Positions 1 to 12,842 of a stretch of DNA of 64,000 bases are shown in pieces. Source of the DNA: Margaritifera margaritifera (lineage: Eukaryota > Mollusca > Bivalvia > Unionida > Margaritiferidae). The notes under the pieces were generated by a model. The model made no database searches. It was not told the DNA's origin and saw nothing but the letters and a program-made list of their open reading frames with translations. Position numbers and translations under genes: made by a program. The DNA is taken from contig JAQPZY010000273.1 of assembly GCA_029931535.1 (NCBI GenBank), forward strand, positions 1-64,000, given 5' to 3'. Within the stretch, counting starts at the first letter, position 1, and the number at the start of each line of letters is the position of its first letter.

Positions 1-1498
1 TTGATATAACTTACAAAAGGGTCAAGTACTAAGTTCAACTGTAAGTGCTATATACCATCAGGCAGGTAATTATCATGTTGACAATTAACTTATCATATGA
101 TGAAGTTAGATAACTAAAGTGCAAAGTATTCATCTACAATGAAGAAAGTGAGAGACTTAGACAGAAAATGAGGTGGAGTATACTTCCCCGAAGTGAGAAA
201 ACAAAAAAGTTAATTCAACTGATGAAAAGGCACAAAGTAGATTGGTATCTGCAAGGCCTCATAAAGAACATGCTCTCCGTGCATGATAGGAAGTAGTAAT
301 TGACTGATGGGATTGGTGCCAATCCCTCAATCCATGGAAAGACCACTCTAGTCTGACTTCTGGCAAGGCAAGCAGATGACCTTTTTGCTAAAATAATCCA
401 AAGATGTGGTGCATGTCCCCTTTAGATTAGTAGGACTGGACTTGCGAGGTAGTCAATGTATTTCCTAATGTATCATGATCAGGTAACATATTTAAATCCC
501 CTTTAGCTTAATAGGACTGGACTTGCGAGGTAGTCAATGTATTCCCTAATGTATCATGATCAGGTAACATATTTAAATCCCCTTTAGCTTAGTAGGACTG
601 GACTTGCGAGGTAGTCAATGTATTCCCTAATGTATCATGATCAGGTAACACATTTAAAGAAGAAACAGATAACTCTTTTCAAGTCATTACAACTTAATTA
701 AAATACAAAAAAATAATGCTTAGAATGGTTCAATTTTGTAACTGTGATGGACAGGAATCTGAAATACTTGGACAAGATTGCTCAGGATTCCATTGTATAG
801 GTGGTGCAAGATAAATGTTACTGTTCTAAGAGATTCTGAAAGGCGAGTCCTAGGTGTCACTTTTTCAACAGCAATGGTTCCTGCCATGACAGCAACATCA
901 ACAATGTTACAATCCTATGTTAAAGTTTTTGAAAGTCATACAGCTTTTGTATAAGTTGCTATATTTTTAACTGAAATTCTGAGTCAACATTACTATGTGT
1001 CATGACTTTGTAGCCTGATATGTCAGTATACCAGGTGTGTTTTCTATATGATCATTGCACTGTTCACAGGTGAGACACCACATTTCACATCACTCTTGTA
1101 TATTTACCAGTAGAATTTGATGAATGATGTAATTCTTTAAGTGCATTGACTCATTTCCACATTTAAACTGCAGGAGTATCAACAAGTCTTGAAATTTAAA
1201 GTGGAAAATACTGAAATATACAAGCAGGAAATCTGTGCATATCTTCTACTTCATCAAAAAAGAAATACTTTTGTTCTAAACAATATCCAACATATAACCT
1301 ATGAACCAGTTTTTGCTAAAGATGTGTTATAACTGATCAACTTGTCAGTAGAAAAATTGGTACATAGGTGGCATGCAGGTAGCTTTTTTTTTACATCATG
1401 CCCAGTATAAGCTGTTATGGAAACACTGTGCTTACTGAAAAAACACATTGAATTACTCATTGTTATTAACAATAATAAAACTATTTTGTAGATGTTAC
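1..1498. other. Presumed DEPDC5 intron, no exon recognised
   Basis: This lies 3' (minus strand) of the last DEPDC5 exon found. The next DEPDC5 segment should be downstream, but no matching open segment with splice sites was found here. Apart from an 81-bp tandem repeat near 417-658 the sequence is unremarkable AT-rich DNA. Confidence 0.4.
417..658. repeat. 81-bp tandem repeat, three copies
   Basis: Three near-identical copies start with CCCCTTTAG at 417, 498 and 579, giving an exact 81-bp period with only a few substitutions. The high similarity suggests recent local duplication. No coding potential is seen. Confidence 0.9.
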
Positions 1499-1568
1499 CC
1501 TTGTAGCATCAGTGATGACTCCACATGTAACTCGCTCTCCTTTAGCCCACAGCTCATTAACATGTATC
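1499..1568 (-). CDS. DEPDC5: DEPDC5 (Iml1) exon, residues of the GELW..CG region
   Basis: Seen: on the minus strand a 70-bp open segment follows a TTTGCATTCCAG acceptor and ends at an AGG|GTAACA donor. It encodes NELWAKGERVTCGVITDATR, which lines up with the DEPDC5 segment after the KVEF region (human [20 protein letters not shown]). It starts with one base of a split codon. Known: DEPDC5 is the GAP subunit of GATOR1, which represses mTORC1 at the lysosome. The exon that should join this one to 5406-5467 was not found in 1569-5405. The homology is clear although the exon is short. Confidence 0.85.
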
Positions 1569-4500
1569 CTGGAATGCAAAGAAAAGAATTTGTTTTAAAC
1601 AAAGCCATTAAGAGAATAACCAAACTGACACGAAAGTATACATGTACAAATTGATATGGAAGTATACATGTACAAAACATCCTAGGTGTGATGCAATGTT
1701 GCTGGGTTTTTTTTACTTTACCTCATGGAAGTTAGTGAGAAATAGCTCTAACATAAATAAAGGATCAGAGATAGCTATTCAAGAAGTTTCATGAATTTCT
1801 TTTGAAATGAGTATAAATATTAGAATCTATTTATCACATGATAAAAGATACTCAATAAATTTTATTTAATATAACTACAAAATAGTGAAATAAAATTAGT
1901 TCCATGTCCATTCAGATGCCTCAAGCACTTCATCTTTACCTCATATGACTCCATGATGTAATTTGTCATTAAAGGTTATAAAATTTGTAATATAGAAAAG
2001 CATCATATGGATATATTAATCTAAACTTGCAAACTCTGTGAATTTTTTCCCCCACCGGCCATGGTCAGGTCACAAAAGTTTACAATACTGAAATCTGACT
2101 ATGACCTTTAAGACTGATGTAAGGTTTACTAGGCTAACATGGAAAGTAACCATGTTTAATGGCCTAAATTCAGGTCACAGGCTTTGAGTAACCTTGGAGT
2201 GAAGCCAGTTGTACAAGCATAGTTCATGCATCAATAATTACCTTAATTAGCTGCATATGAGGACCCGCATGCAGCATGCAGTCAACTCATCTAATTCTAC
2301 TTATTCAAGTGTACAATATTTTCGTTAACCTGTTCAGGGTAATCTATCACAATATACAATGAATAGTCATATATATGGAAAGTTTACCAATGAATAAACA
2401 TACTTATTCCAATTTGCAACTGCACTGGTCAGAAAGAAACTTCTGAGTAGGCTAGGATGTATATAGCATGGTAGTGTCTATGTGGTCATAAACACAAATA
2501 TTTCAACCCATAAAATGCAAGTCAAAGTTATCTTCTTTGGTTGTAAGGGTGTAATACTAACAGAGATTCATCCAATTATCAAGTTTCATGATTGGAACAT
2601 AAACAGTACCCAATAAATGAACTTTGAACTAAGTTACTGATGAATTAAATATATATCACAGAGACCTCTTTTTGTGATTAGGATATAGAATTTTCAAGAT
2701 ACATCCACTCACCAAATTTCATGATTCTAGATCGAATACAATGCATACAGCATGCCATAAACTCATGTGGTCATGAGCTAAATGCAAAAACTTAATCAAA
2801 GGCTGTAAAAGATTAAATACAGGTCACGATGAGCTTCTTTTGTTGTAAGGGTGTGGTAGTAATAGAGATGCATATTATCATCATCGATTTCGTGATTCTA
2901 CTATGAGCACTGCCTGAGAAATATACATCAAACACAAAATTTAACCCAAGTCAGTGAAAAGTAAAATATGGGCCAAAATGACCTACTACTCAAATGTGGG
3001 AGTAGTGCTCATCAGCTCATCAAGAAGCATCTCCTTAACAAGTTTCATGACTCTAGATAGGACAGTATGTACACATCATGCAAAAAACCTATGTGGTCAT
3101 GAGCTAAATGCAAAAACTTAACCTACGCCAGTAAAATATGAAATGTAGGGCACAGTGACCTTTTTGTATGGGCCTGATACTACGAGGTGTATACAATCAA
3201 CTAGTATAATGATTTGAGCATGAAAAGCAAAAACACAAACTTTGACCTGTCACTGAAGCATGAAATATGGGTCACAGTGAAGTACTTTTAAGACAAAGTT
3301 GTAGTATGCATCAAAAAGATGTATTCTCTTACCAAGTTTCATGATTCCTGGTATGACAACATTATACAGGAGGTAAAATAAAACTATGTGATTATGAACT
3401 AAATGAAAAAACTTGACCTAAGTCAGTAAAAAATGTGAAATGCAGGTCACAGAACTTCTTTAGTAGTAAGGGTGTAGTACTAACAGAGATGCATACAATC
3501 ATCAAGTTTGATGATTCTGACATGAACAATTTTTGAGACTGAATCCAAGACAGGGAAATCTGAAATATGGGTCACAGTGAACTACTTTTGTGATGAGGGT
3601 ATAGTACTCATCAGGATGCATCCCTCCACCAAATTGTATGATTCTAGTTACAATACTATGTATACAGGGTGTAAAAAACCTATTTGGTCATGAGCTAAAT
3701 GCAAAAACTTAACCTAAGCCATTAAGATGTTAAATGTAGGTCACAGTGACCTTTTTTTCTTATGAGGGTGTGGCACTAATACAGCTGCATACAATCATCT
3801 AGTTTGATGATTCTAGCATGAACAGAGCTTGAGAAATAAACTTAAAACACTAAATTTAACAAAAGACAGTGAAGTATGAAATACAGGTCACAGTGACCAA
3901 CTTTTGTGATGAGGATGTAGTACTCATCAAAATTACTCACCAAGTTTAATGATTCCAGGCATAATAGTATCTATACTGTGTGCAAAAAAACTAAGCTAAG
4001 TGCAAATACTTTAACCAAGAATGTAAACTAATGTGCATACATGTACAAAGCTAGCCCTAAGCCCCCTCCCCTGGGGGTAAGTGCTATGAAACACTCCAAA
4101 CTGTTGCCTTGGACCTAAGAGGCTGTTCATATGTATATGCTTTGATCTGTGCAGATGCTGACACTGATACCAGGGGTAGTACAATATTTTCAATGACACA
4201 CATACAAAGGATTTTTTCTACAGATCTTTTCCAGGATACACACAAACCCACAGTCAATTCCATTCCATATTCCACACCTAATATTTTGTGTACATAAAAA
4301 GTATACAAATAAGGAATTTGTTTTTTTTTTTTTTAATTATATAACCAAGTTATACCTCATCTCACTGTATGTTATTTTCTTATTCAAATAAACACTTGAG
4401 TTTTTCTGAAATAGAAATGAGAGAAGAAAGTAAATAGTCAATACAGAAACACACGTTTGCTATCAAACTGCTTTGGAATCAAAAGACAATGAACAATGGA

Positions 4501-5405
4501 TGGAAAACCAAGTTAAAAAGCATGTATATGAATTATTTCAGACAAGGGAAGATCAGTATAACTTTGATATTGTTTTTACCTTTAAAAGATACAAAGAGGA
4601 AACAGCACAGAAGCACTAAATCTGATTACAACCAGATCCAAATGCATTATAAAGAGCAACACTTACACAATAGTATGATTTCTGTATCCTTAAAGTGACA
4701 ATGAAGTTTATAAATAAAGATTATTTAAAAAAAGAGAAGTTTAATGCTAATTTGATCAAGATCTGTAAAGTTGTTTTAAAGTTATGAGCTGCTTAAGATT
4801 TGTCAAGGGAGATAAATCCTCTCATATTACCTTTCGCTGATTTTGATGACATCACAAATAGATGAGAAATACTAATTTAAAATAATTTAAATTTCCTTTA
4901 CCAGTACATAAGACCCTTTATTTGTATTTTATTTTCAATAAAATACATTTAAATTAAAATTCATCTTTAGGATAAGCACATTTGTAATACATTTGGCTAT
5001 GGACAGGCAACTAATATTCAATACACATTACAGCATGTAGAATTAAATCAAAGAACTTAAAGATACTGGATAAGTGAATCTCTACATTATCTAGGCCATG
5101 ATGAAATGACTGATCGTACAGGGTGAATGGTAAGTTTTCTTGAGCTACAAGCATACTATTTTTTCCTAGTGAAATGCTAGTATTATAAAGATTGTAGCCA
5201 TGACAGTTTTTATATTTTGCTTATTTCTGGCATATTCTATGTACAGCAGAAAATGATTTTGTACATATCTGTGCATGTTCCTTCAAAGATGTAAGAAGTC
5301 TTAAGTGCACCTTTGTGAACATTTCAATGTAGGTATTCAATTTTCATAATTTAGAGACTTTGGAAAAACCATTAACTTCATACCATACTATTTCCCATCC
5401 TTCAC
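1569..5405. other. DEPDC5 intronic sequence; one exon expected but not found
   Basis: Between the two flanking DEPDC5 exons the protein should carry about 20-25 further residues (the WRLKKSL...KVEF segment). I searched the minus strand for this motif and did not find it. It may have been missed by eye, be diverged, or be absent. The middle is occupied by a tandem-cored repeat (2500-4260); the rest is AT-rich with no recognised feature. Confidence 0.4.
2500..4260. repeat. Dispersed element with degenerate tandem core (family A, copy 1)
   Basis: Blocks such as GGTCACAGTGA, AGGGTGTAGTACTAACAGAGATGCAT and GTCATGAGCTAAATGCAAAAACTTAACC recur several times at roughly 150-330 bp spacing, strongly diverged. 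The end region (about 4020-4180, with CTAAGCCCCCTCCCC and GCTATGAAAC) is shared with the second copy at 27575-28935, so the pair is a repeat family with a common 3' flank rather than a local satellite. Confidence 0.75.
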
Positions 5406-5467
5406 ATGTCACTGCGGCTGAAGTACTGATCTTTAAACAACAGTTCCACCAGATCCAGGGCAACACT
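5406..5467 (-). CDS. DEPDC5: DEPDC5 (Iml1) exon, ALDLVELLFKDQY region
   Basis: Seen: a strong acceptor (TTCTCTTTGAATTCAG) opens a 62-bp segment reading SVALDLVELLFKDQYFSRSD plus two bases AT before a GTGAAG donor. The family motif is [22 protein letters not shown], so the split codon would be Met. Phase 0 at the 5' side matches the donor of exon 16788-16873 (VDPK|S). If the donor is not used, the frame meets TGA just after DM. The match to DEPDC5/Iml1 is unmistakable. Confidence 0.9.
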
Positions 5468-7029
5468 CTGAATTCAAAGAGAATGGGGGAAAAATGATCT
5501 ACTATGGCAAACAAAGCTCTCTCACAAATCTTTTGATAGGTGCTAAATCTGGATTCTCAACAGAAATTAAAAGGTTTTATCTTCTAATGTGGCTTTTATG
5601 CCAAAAATTCTGATCGAAATATAATGCAGAGGGCAAAGGGTATACAGCTCTCCCTTGTTATGATGCCCTTCATTATAAGACAACTCTGGGCATAACATGG
5701 TACCAATATGGATCCCATGACCAAAATCAAACCAATGTATTTTAATTGGTCCATCAAATGAATGACAATACGAGTTGAAACAAATTACCAAGTTTGTTCG
5801 AAGTTCGGACCAGGTTTGTAATATACAACTAATTTTGTTGTGCAGAAATCATTTTTCTTCTTTCAGCTACAGCGACCTTGAACTTTGACATTTTGACCCC
5901 AAAACCAACTAGGTTTCTTCATTATGGAGGTGCTCTGCGGATATTATATACTTCTGATAGTGACAGGTGTAAGGTGAAGTTGTTTGAATTTGCAACATGC
6001 ACAATGAAGAGAATGTTGGCATACCTCTATGCTATTTTCATGTACTGTGGCTGAAATTTCTTTACATATTGCACTTGTGGAAATTGTACATGATCTAAGC
6101 ACACAACTAACAAATATGGCCTCTCCCATGTGCTCAAAACAATCAGCCTGAATTAGTCCAAAGTACACTATTTTTAGTAGTTATTAAAATAGGGACAAAT
6201 GAATTTTGCCAGAGTAGGCAATACCAGCTTCTGAAAGTACAATGAATGAATTACAAAATACATAAAAAGTAAAAAAGTTATCAGCTCTTTTTTTTACAAT
6301 TTACCTTTGAAGTCCAGGAAGTGAAAATGACCAAGCAGAGCTAGCAATTTTTTTAATACCTTCACATCTGAAGTAAGTCCAAGCTGTATACTCTATAACC
6401 CAAATTGCACCCATCAATCATACACCAAAATAAAGGGAATTAAAAGTTCTTTTAATAATAACTAAGATATACAAGGTCTTTTTTTAAATAGCCAGGATAA
6501 CTAGTGAGAAAAACCTGGAAAATTCTTTTTCTTTAAAAACCTAACCCTATGCAAAATACAAAACTCTAGACCACCACCTACCCCAAGTGCAAACCATCCA
6601 CAAAGTTTGGTAACTGTAGATGGTGGACAACTTGAGTTACTGTGCAGAAATTAAAGTGCCAACAGACTGACAGGTATATGAACCAATGGACAACATCATA
6701 ACATAATCTTTTCAAACACCTGCCTTAATCAGGCATATAAAAACATGTGAACCACATCCTTTTGCTAGTTGCAGCCATAAAAGTACAACAAAAGTCGTAT
6801 GTTTGCAGAGTTTAAAGTCAGATAAGAGTGGCCTCCCCTTGGATAATGGGATTGGCACCAAATCGCATCAATTTTCAGTTACTACTGAAGCTGAAAAATA
6901 CATGCTCTTGCAGGGATGTAACTGCAAGGAGGGCTTGGGAGGGTGTGCCCATATTATGATGAGGTAAGTATTATTAAAGAAACATTTTTTACTTCAATAA
7001 GTAAAGTAATGTGAATCATTATGAAGCTT
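5468..7029. other. DEPDC5 intron, nothing recognised
   Basis: The two short minus-strand open stretches here (5567-5791 and 5944-6168) show no family similarity. A tempting exon-like segment at about 6305-6370 does not fit the DEPDC5 protein, because the flanking exons join directly. Confidence 0.4.
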
Positions 7030-7030
7030 C

Positions 7031-7236
7031 TGAGTGACCTGGGAAGATAGCCTATTGCACTGTTACTATAGGTCTCAGCAGGTCGAATTGAGCTCTTTGA
7101 GATGGAAGGTCTCTATCTATAGATAACAGCTGCTGAGTGATCTGGGAAGATAGCCTATTGCACTGTTACTATAGGTCTCAGCAGGTCGAATTGAGCTCTT
7201 TGAAATGAAAGGCCTCTATCTATAGATAACAGCTGG
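7031..7236. repeat. 103-bp tandem duplication
   Basis: The block beginning TGAGTGA(C/T)CTGGGAAGATAG occurs at 7031 and 7134 and is almost identical over its length. It sits at the downstream edge of DIRS copy 1 and may belong to that element's terminal region. Confidence 0.85.
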
Positions 7237-7281
7237 AGAATGTTGGGTCAGACCACCATCCCAAGGCTTGAATAATGCAAG

Positions 7282-7796
7282 TTAGGGTGAAGTTTTGCTC
7301 ATATGCATTGCTAATGGCAACTGCCCTAATCTCATGAATAGATATGTAAGTCCTTGTAGCTGAACTGATAACCCAACAGTTCCAGGATGAAAAAGCCTGA
7401 GCATAAATATCATCCTTCCTGTTTTGAGCAGTAAGAATAAGTGAGATCTTCCTCTTTTGATCATCTCAGTACACTTTAGGTTCCACTTCAATACCCTAAA
7501 AGAGTCCAAGCATGACAGCAATTTCAAGAGACAAAAGACTGATTTCCCATCAGCAGGAACCTGTTCTAAGCAATGAAACCAGTGGCCATCATGACAGACA
7601 CCAAACTATCATGGTGGAACTGCAGATAGTTTGTGTCGTCCAATAAGGAATGAATTTCGATGATTCTCCCTGCTAAAGCTTGAGAGATTATGAAGCCGGT
7701 GTTAACAGAAAGATGAGTCACTGAGGCTCTAGACAGTGGTTTTAAGGGTGCCTTGTTCAGCCACATCAAAATCCATGGTAGTTCCATTTCAGACAA
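7282..7796 (-). pseudogene. DIRS tyrosine recombinase fragment (copy 1)
   Basis: The piece 7566-7796 reads PWILMWLNKAPLKPLSRASV and then ALAGRIIEIHSL. This aligns with the copy 2 recombinase (KPPYEPLSVASF .. LTKRRNEIHAL) and includes the conserved Arg-containing box. The piece 7282-7527 continues in another frame with LKWNLKCTEMI. Frame breaks show it is inactive. Confidence 0.7.
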
Positions 7797-8589
7797 AGAG
7801 TCATGACCTTCGCTTGAGACAAGGTAAAACGCTATTAAGGAAGAGAAGAAATTCAGCAGCTGTGCTCAGAGAATGACAGCTATGATTGACATGTTTCCTA
7901 CTGCACCAATCACAAAAGATTCTCCACTTGACATCATAAACCTTGAACATGGATCGTTTCCTGGACTAAACAATGCACCTGGCAACTTTGCTTGAAAACT
8001 TGCCCTGGCGGAGCAATCATGTGAGATGAGCAAAGCATGAAGGTGGAGACTCTCCAGGCTGTTGTGTATGAGGCAGACTCTGTGCTGCGACAGAAGGTCC
8101 CTCCTCTGGGGTAATGTCCTAGGCTGGTCTACCAGCAGGTCGAGGAGATTGTTGGGGCAACAGAGGGGCTATCAAAATGAGCTGAGCAGTGGAGGTCCTT
8201 ACTTTTTGAAGTACTTGTGGGATCATCCTGAAGGGTGGGAAGACATAAGCGAACAGATGATCCCACTTCAGGCTGAAAGCATCCACTGCACAGGCTCTCT
8301 GGTCTGGGACTGGGGAAACATAAGGAGATTGTTGTTTAACCTTGTCGCAAACAAGTTCACCAAGGGTCTACCCCCAAAGTCAGAACAGGGATCTGCTATT
8401 GATTGGTGCAGAGACCATTCCATGTGGACTATCTTGCCCCTTTTGAACAGATTATCCGCCAAAATATTCTTTTTGACTGGAATGTGGCAAATTCAGAGGG
8501 TAATCCCTTCCGAGGTTGCCCAGTGAAGGAGATTCCAAACCTCCACACAGAGCAAAGGGGCATGTGTGCCTCCTTGTCACTTGAGACAT

Positions 8590-8810
8590 GCTACCACGGA
8601 CTTGTTTTCATTGGAGACCATCACACAGCAACTTCTGAAGAGCTAAGAACACTGCCCTTATTTCCAAATTGTTGATGTGGAGGACATATGCTACCCGGGA
8701 CCATGAGCTCCCCACCAAGAATCTGATGGGTCTGTATACAGATAGAAGTGGGGTTCGGGGGAGTACATGGGGACTCTGGCCAGAAGCCCGCTCCAAACTG
8801 TCCACAAAAT
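8590..8810 (-). pseudogene. DIRS RNase H fragment (copy 1)
   Basis: The minus strand reads HINNLEIRAVFLALQ, close to the DIRS RNase H motif HINxLExxAVFLAL. The segment lies between the RT and recombinase fragments, as expected. Continuation to the next catalytic residues is frameshifted. Confidence 0.7.
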
Positions 8811-9185
8811 CAGATTATGATGAAAATCTAGACCTAGAGAAATCTGAGCAGTCAGAGGGTCCCTGTGCAGTTTCCAGTTTGCAAGAAGGAAAAACTGGAG
8901 AGGGTGCAAGTGCAATCTGCCTAGGGGGAACCAGGTCCACTAACGGAGTTCAAGATCCGTATAAGAGATACAAATAGATGAACAGACAACATAGTCTTGG
9001 CTCTCAGCACCTCCAACAGGGTTAGGATCCTGTCTACTCTGTCCCATGGGACATGGACTTATCCCAGGCTCGTGAGGAAATTCATCCCTACATAGACAAA
9101 ATCTTGAGATGGAGTAAGCTTAGATTTCTCTTGGCTGGGTAAAGATCCAGCCTGGTCACTATGGATCAACAGTCAGACAATTAAG

Positions 9186-9579
9186 CTAGCCATTGTGGAT
9201 CAACCAATCATTGAAATATTGGAGGATCGAAATCACCAGTAACCTTAAGTGGATGGCAACTACTCCCATGACCCTGGTAAAAGTTCTGGGTGCAGAGACT
9301 AGGATGAACATCAGAGCATGGAGACCTCTCTGTCCAAGCAAAACTGAGGTACTTCCTGTGAGGATAAAGATAGGGATATGAAGGTACATATACTGAAGGT
9401 CGATGGAGACCACCCTGTCGCTGGGTCTTATGGCATTCCTGACTGAGGCTGTGGTCTCCAACTTGAAAGGTTCCTCCTTCAGAAACATGTTTAAGGATGA
9501 AAAGTCGATAATTAGTCAAAAAAAAAAAAAACCACCCCATTTGTTTGGTACCAGGAAAACCGACCGAAGAGGGACACAC
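9186..9579 (-). pseudogene. DIRS reverse transcriptase fragment (copy 1)
   Basis: The minus strand reads FKLETTASVRNAIRPSDRVVSIDLQYMYLHIPI in pieces and ends with ILQYFNDWLI, the degenerate form of the ILQYLDDWLI catalytic box; the first Asp of the pair is replaced by Asn. The start of the domain (SVFLVPNKWGGF) is in another frame upstream, separated by a 12-base A/T run at about 9519-9530. An inactive copy. Confidence 0.8.
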
Positions 9580-11620
9580 TGCAGGAGAGGGAGCGAGTCC
9601 CTACTGCTGCCTAAACCCTTTTCCTTAGGAAAGGGGGAGGGGCCCGCAAATTTCCTCCCTTGGTATTTGCAGTGCACCCTTCTAGGGATTGACAGCCAAA
9701 GTGGAGCTCTGAATTGGAGTTGTTGCTTGGGCTGGGGCTGCATGGTTTTGAAGAACTTCATTGACAGGCCCAGTGGGCAGTCAGGATGATTCTTCTTCTT
9801 GGCTAGTTTTGACAGGCCAGGAGTAGATGCATGGGACTGGTGTTGCTGGTCTCTCAAATCCTGGGAAGCCATGGAGGGAATGAGCCCTGCCTCAAAAGGT
9901 TCTTACTGTGCTCTAGTAAGGCCATGGATGTGTCCAGGGCAACATCCTTGCAGAGGTGGAGAAGCTCTGATAAAGCCATGGACATGGATAACGCATGTCT
10001 CAATGTTTTGGCCACAGCTTCGAACAAACATTGAAAGGCACCTGGCAACAGAAATTCCTCCTTCAGCAGTCTGAAAGAGGATGCAGAGAAAAGGTTGGCA
10101 TGTGTGGCTATGCTAACTAGAAACCTAGCCTTTAGTTATAAGGCCTCCATTGTTTTAACTGAAAAGAGAGCCCAGGTCCCCATGGAAATACCCACTTGTG
10201 CCCCTCCAGCATCTAAAATGGGGGATTTAAGGGGCCAGGAAGGGGTGTGAACCCTAAAACTAGCTGCAGAGACCAAAAGTCTCAGTGTGGAGGGCAGGAC
10301 AGACCACCCCTTACACTGTCTAGTAAACTCCTGCTAAACCTCTGGAAAAGCTCCTTAACCATAGCCGAGTAACAAGAGATCTGGGAGGGAATTAGCCCTT
10401 GAGAGTCTCTCCAAGCTGGAGAGAACTGTACTGTTCTTGGAACATGAAGGCTTGGAACACAGATCTCTGGGAAAAAGATGGTAGACTTCATTAACCGCAT
10501 TGTCAAAGGACCAGATTTCTTCATCCTCTGCCGAATTGATCAACAGTTGGCAGGGGACCCGAAAAGAGGAGGTACCACCTCCACCTGTTCTACGTCGAAC
10601 TCATGAGAATCTATCAGGACTGACAGGACATCCTCATCTTGCTCTCACTCCTGGGAGGCAGGACTTTGGGACCCTATGTCTTGGATTACAACATCAACCT
10701 CTCTAACCAGGGGCCAAGACCCTGAAGTCCATGGCTGCATGCTGGGGAAGGATCAATCACTTCCCTGTGATGGAAGGCCCCACATTCCATAGGGATTTAG
10801 CAGAATTATAGGAAAGAGGGGATGCCAATCCACTGCCCTTCCTTAATCTGGCGTCTGTATGCTGATTCCCAATCCCAAGTGGATTTAATGGTAGCCTGGA
10901 GAGAGCAGGGGTATTGACCTGATCCCTATCCCCATACAGAGGTGGCTCCAATGACTGGTGACCTGTACTCATAGACCAGTGATCGGTCAGGCGACTCCAT
11001 ATCTTATAGACTTGCATCACAGCAGTCCCTTTTAAGGGTGACTCGATCCTGTCACCAACTATGGGCTTCAGGACTGAGACAGTGCTGCTGCTGCTCCTGC
11101 TCCTCCCTCACGGGGGGGGGGGTTCACTCTCAGCCAACACCGAGCTGTGGACCAGTAGAAGGTGCTGCCCCTTCCTAATTGCGAGGAGGGGCACAAATCA
11201 CTATCTACCCTACAGGACTGAAAAGGGTACTGCTCCTCCCTCACAGGGGGACAGAAGGCGGCACAACTCACTCTATGCCCTACTGGATTCTAGAAGTCGC
11301 TACTCCTCCTCATGGAAGGGTGCAACTCACTCTCTGCTTGCTTAGTTCCTCCCTTGGGGCCCAATGGGCCTTATGCATCTCCAAAGAGACTTTCCCAATC
11401 CTAGACTTGAGGGACTCAATTCGGAGGAAGAAGAGGAAGGCCCTTTCTTCCTCCCTTTGTAAGTCCATCCATTTTCAGCGAGATCCCAGACCTCGTCTGT
11501 GTAGAGACTGCAAAAAGGACAACCATCTGACCTTATACAATTCATTCAAGTTAAGCAGGTGGGGTGAGTATCCCAGGGGACTTTCTTGTGCCTACACCTC
11601 CCCACACTCTGCTTGGACAT
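9580..11620 (-). pseudogene. DIRS 5' region with gag-like remnant (copy 1)
   Basis: The stretch 9580-9872 reads MASQDLRDQQHQSHASTPGL and SKLAKKKNHPDCPLGLS, parallel to copy 2 at 20066-20269 (MAAQDLRNQQHQLLDSTPVL). This marks the end of a gag-like ORF just before RT. Farther upstream the sequence is broken into short frames and no domain can be named. A G-run with repeated CTCCTCCCTCA blocks lies around 11090-11330. Confidence 0.55.
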
Positions 11621-12840
11621 TGCAGCAAGAGAAAACTCTGAAAACAAGAACAATAAAAACTTCTATTAAGTATTAGTCAAAAGTATTTGTGTGGAACTAA
11701 GTCAACACAATTTAAACAGCAAGATCCTACCTGCGCAGGTGTCACCTCTCTTAAATGAATTACAACAACTGCAAAACTGATGTTTTAATCATAAAAAAGT
11801 CAACAACACTTACGATTAGTAATGGATAAAAAGAAATGAAACAACCATAATACTGATGTATCAATGACAATGACATAAATAATACTTTATTCTGAGTATT
11901 GGAAACAACAATTAGCAAAAACCCAGCTTGGTAAGATGCTAATAAAATAAAAATAATAAGGAATTCTATCCTATAGTGACTTTTGAGAATGAAAAGTGAT
12001 TGATCACGAAAAACATCTATTTGAAAGTAAGGACTGGTGTGCGACCTCCTTCCAAAGAATATAAATAGCAAAATTCAGATTAAATGGAATATGAATTATG
12101 ATTATTCATACTGTATTAAAACAACAGCTAGAAAAAGGAATAATATAATTCTCAATCACAATTAATGTTACCCAGATACACAGGGGATGGGGGGGAGGGG
12201 ATATCATAAATGCAAAGTTATGAAAAAACAAAACCAAAAAATGACAATACCACTCTCGAGACCCAATTCAAAACAGAAATAATACTTAATCTGAAGGTAA
12301 TTTCACACAGTAAAAATGATGCATGTACTGAAAATGCTCAACTCATGACGTATGCCTCGAAGTGATGGCAATTTTCTTCAAAGAGCAATTTAAAATGCTG
12401 TAATGATGGCGACAATCGAAAAAGGATGAGGATTAGTGCACATGGGCCAGAATCATAGGTTAGACATTAGATTTTCGCAGAATGTCACCCTATGGGAGGA
12501 TGAATTCTCATCATACAGTCGAGGGTATTTTCCATGCACAAAAGAGTAAGCTATGCAATAACAACAGGTTATGAATTGTTGACATTAAACTTCCAAATAT
12601 ATTGCAATACATACTGTAATACAGTCCTGTACCACAATATATCACAATACACAAATTCTGGCAACATCCACCCCTAAAAATTGTGTAATGTATTTGAAGA
12701 TGTAATGGCAAGGCCAACACTCTGTGATTCTTGCTTTAGGGAAACCCTATAATGTGATGCAATATTACTTCTAAATACCAACCATTTACTAAACTGCACA
12801 CAGTTTAGGAAAATTATATGATTTCATGTTGCTGTGAGAT
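11621..12840. other. Intronic sequence, nothing recognised
   Basis: AT-rich DNA between DIRS copy 1 and the TIR element. Short open frames on the minus strand show no family similarity. Confidence 0.4.
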
Positions 12841-12842
12841 TA

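Larger units (their letters stand above)
7240..11620 (-). mobile_element. Degenerate DIRS-like tyrosine-recombinase retrotransposon, copy 1
   Basis: Read on the minus strand, gag-end, reverse transcriptase, RNase H and tyrosine recombinase segments follow in the DIRS order. All are broken by stops and frameshifts. The outer limits are set by similarity with copy 2 (17021-22048): the GGTGGGGTG..GTATCCCA..GGG motif near 11560 corresponds to one near 21620. Terminal inverted repeats were not found for this copy. Known: DIRS elements use a tyrosine recombinase instead of a DDE integrase. It lies in a DEPDC5 intron in the same orientation as the gene. Confidence 0.85.

Noticed and set aside
4084..4308. 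Minus-strand segment near 4233-4297 as the missing DEPDC5 exon
   Set aside because: It does not match the WRLKKSL..KVEF pattern and lies at the edge of a repeat.
6305..6370. Exon-like segment on the minus strand (VKVLKKLLALLGHFHFLDFK) with acceptor and donor
   Set aside because: The DEPDC5 exons at 16788-16873 and 5406-5467 join directly in family sequence, leaving no place for it, and no other gene is recognised.
8062..8675. Long plus-strand open frames (154 and 90 codons)
   Set aside because: They are antisense to the DIRS copy 1 RNase H/recombinase region and show no family features.
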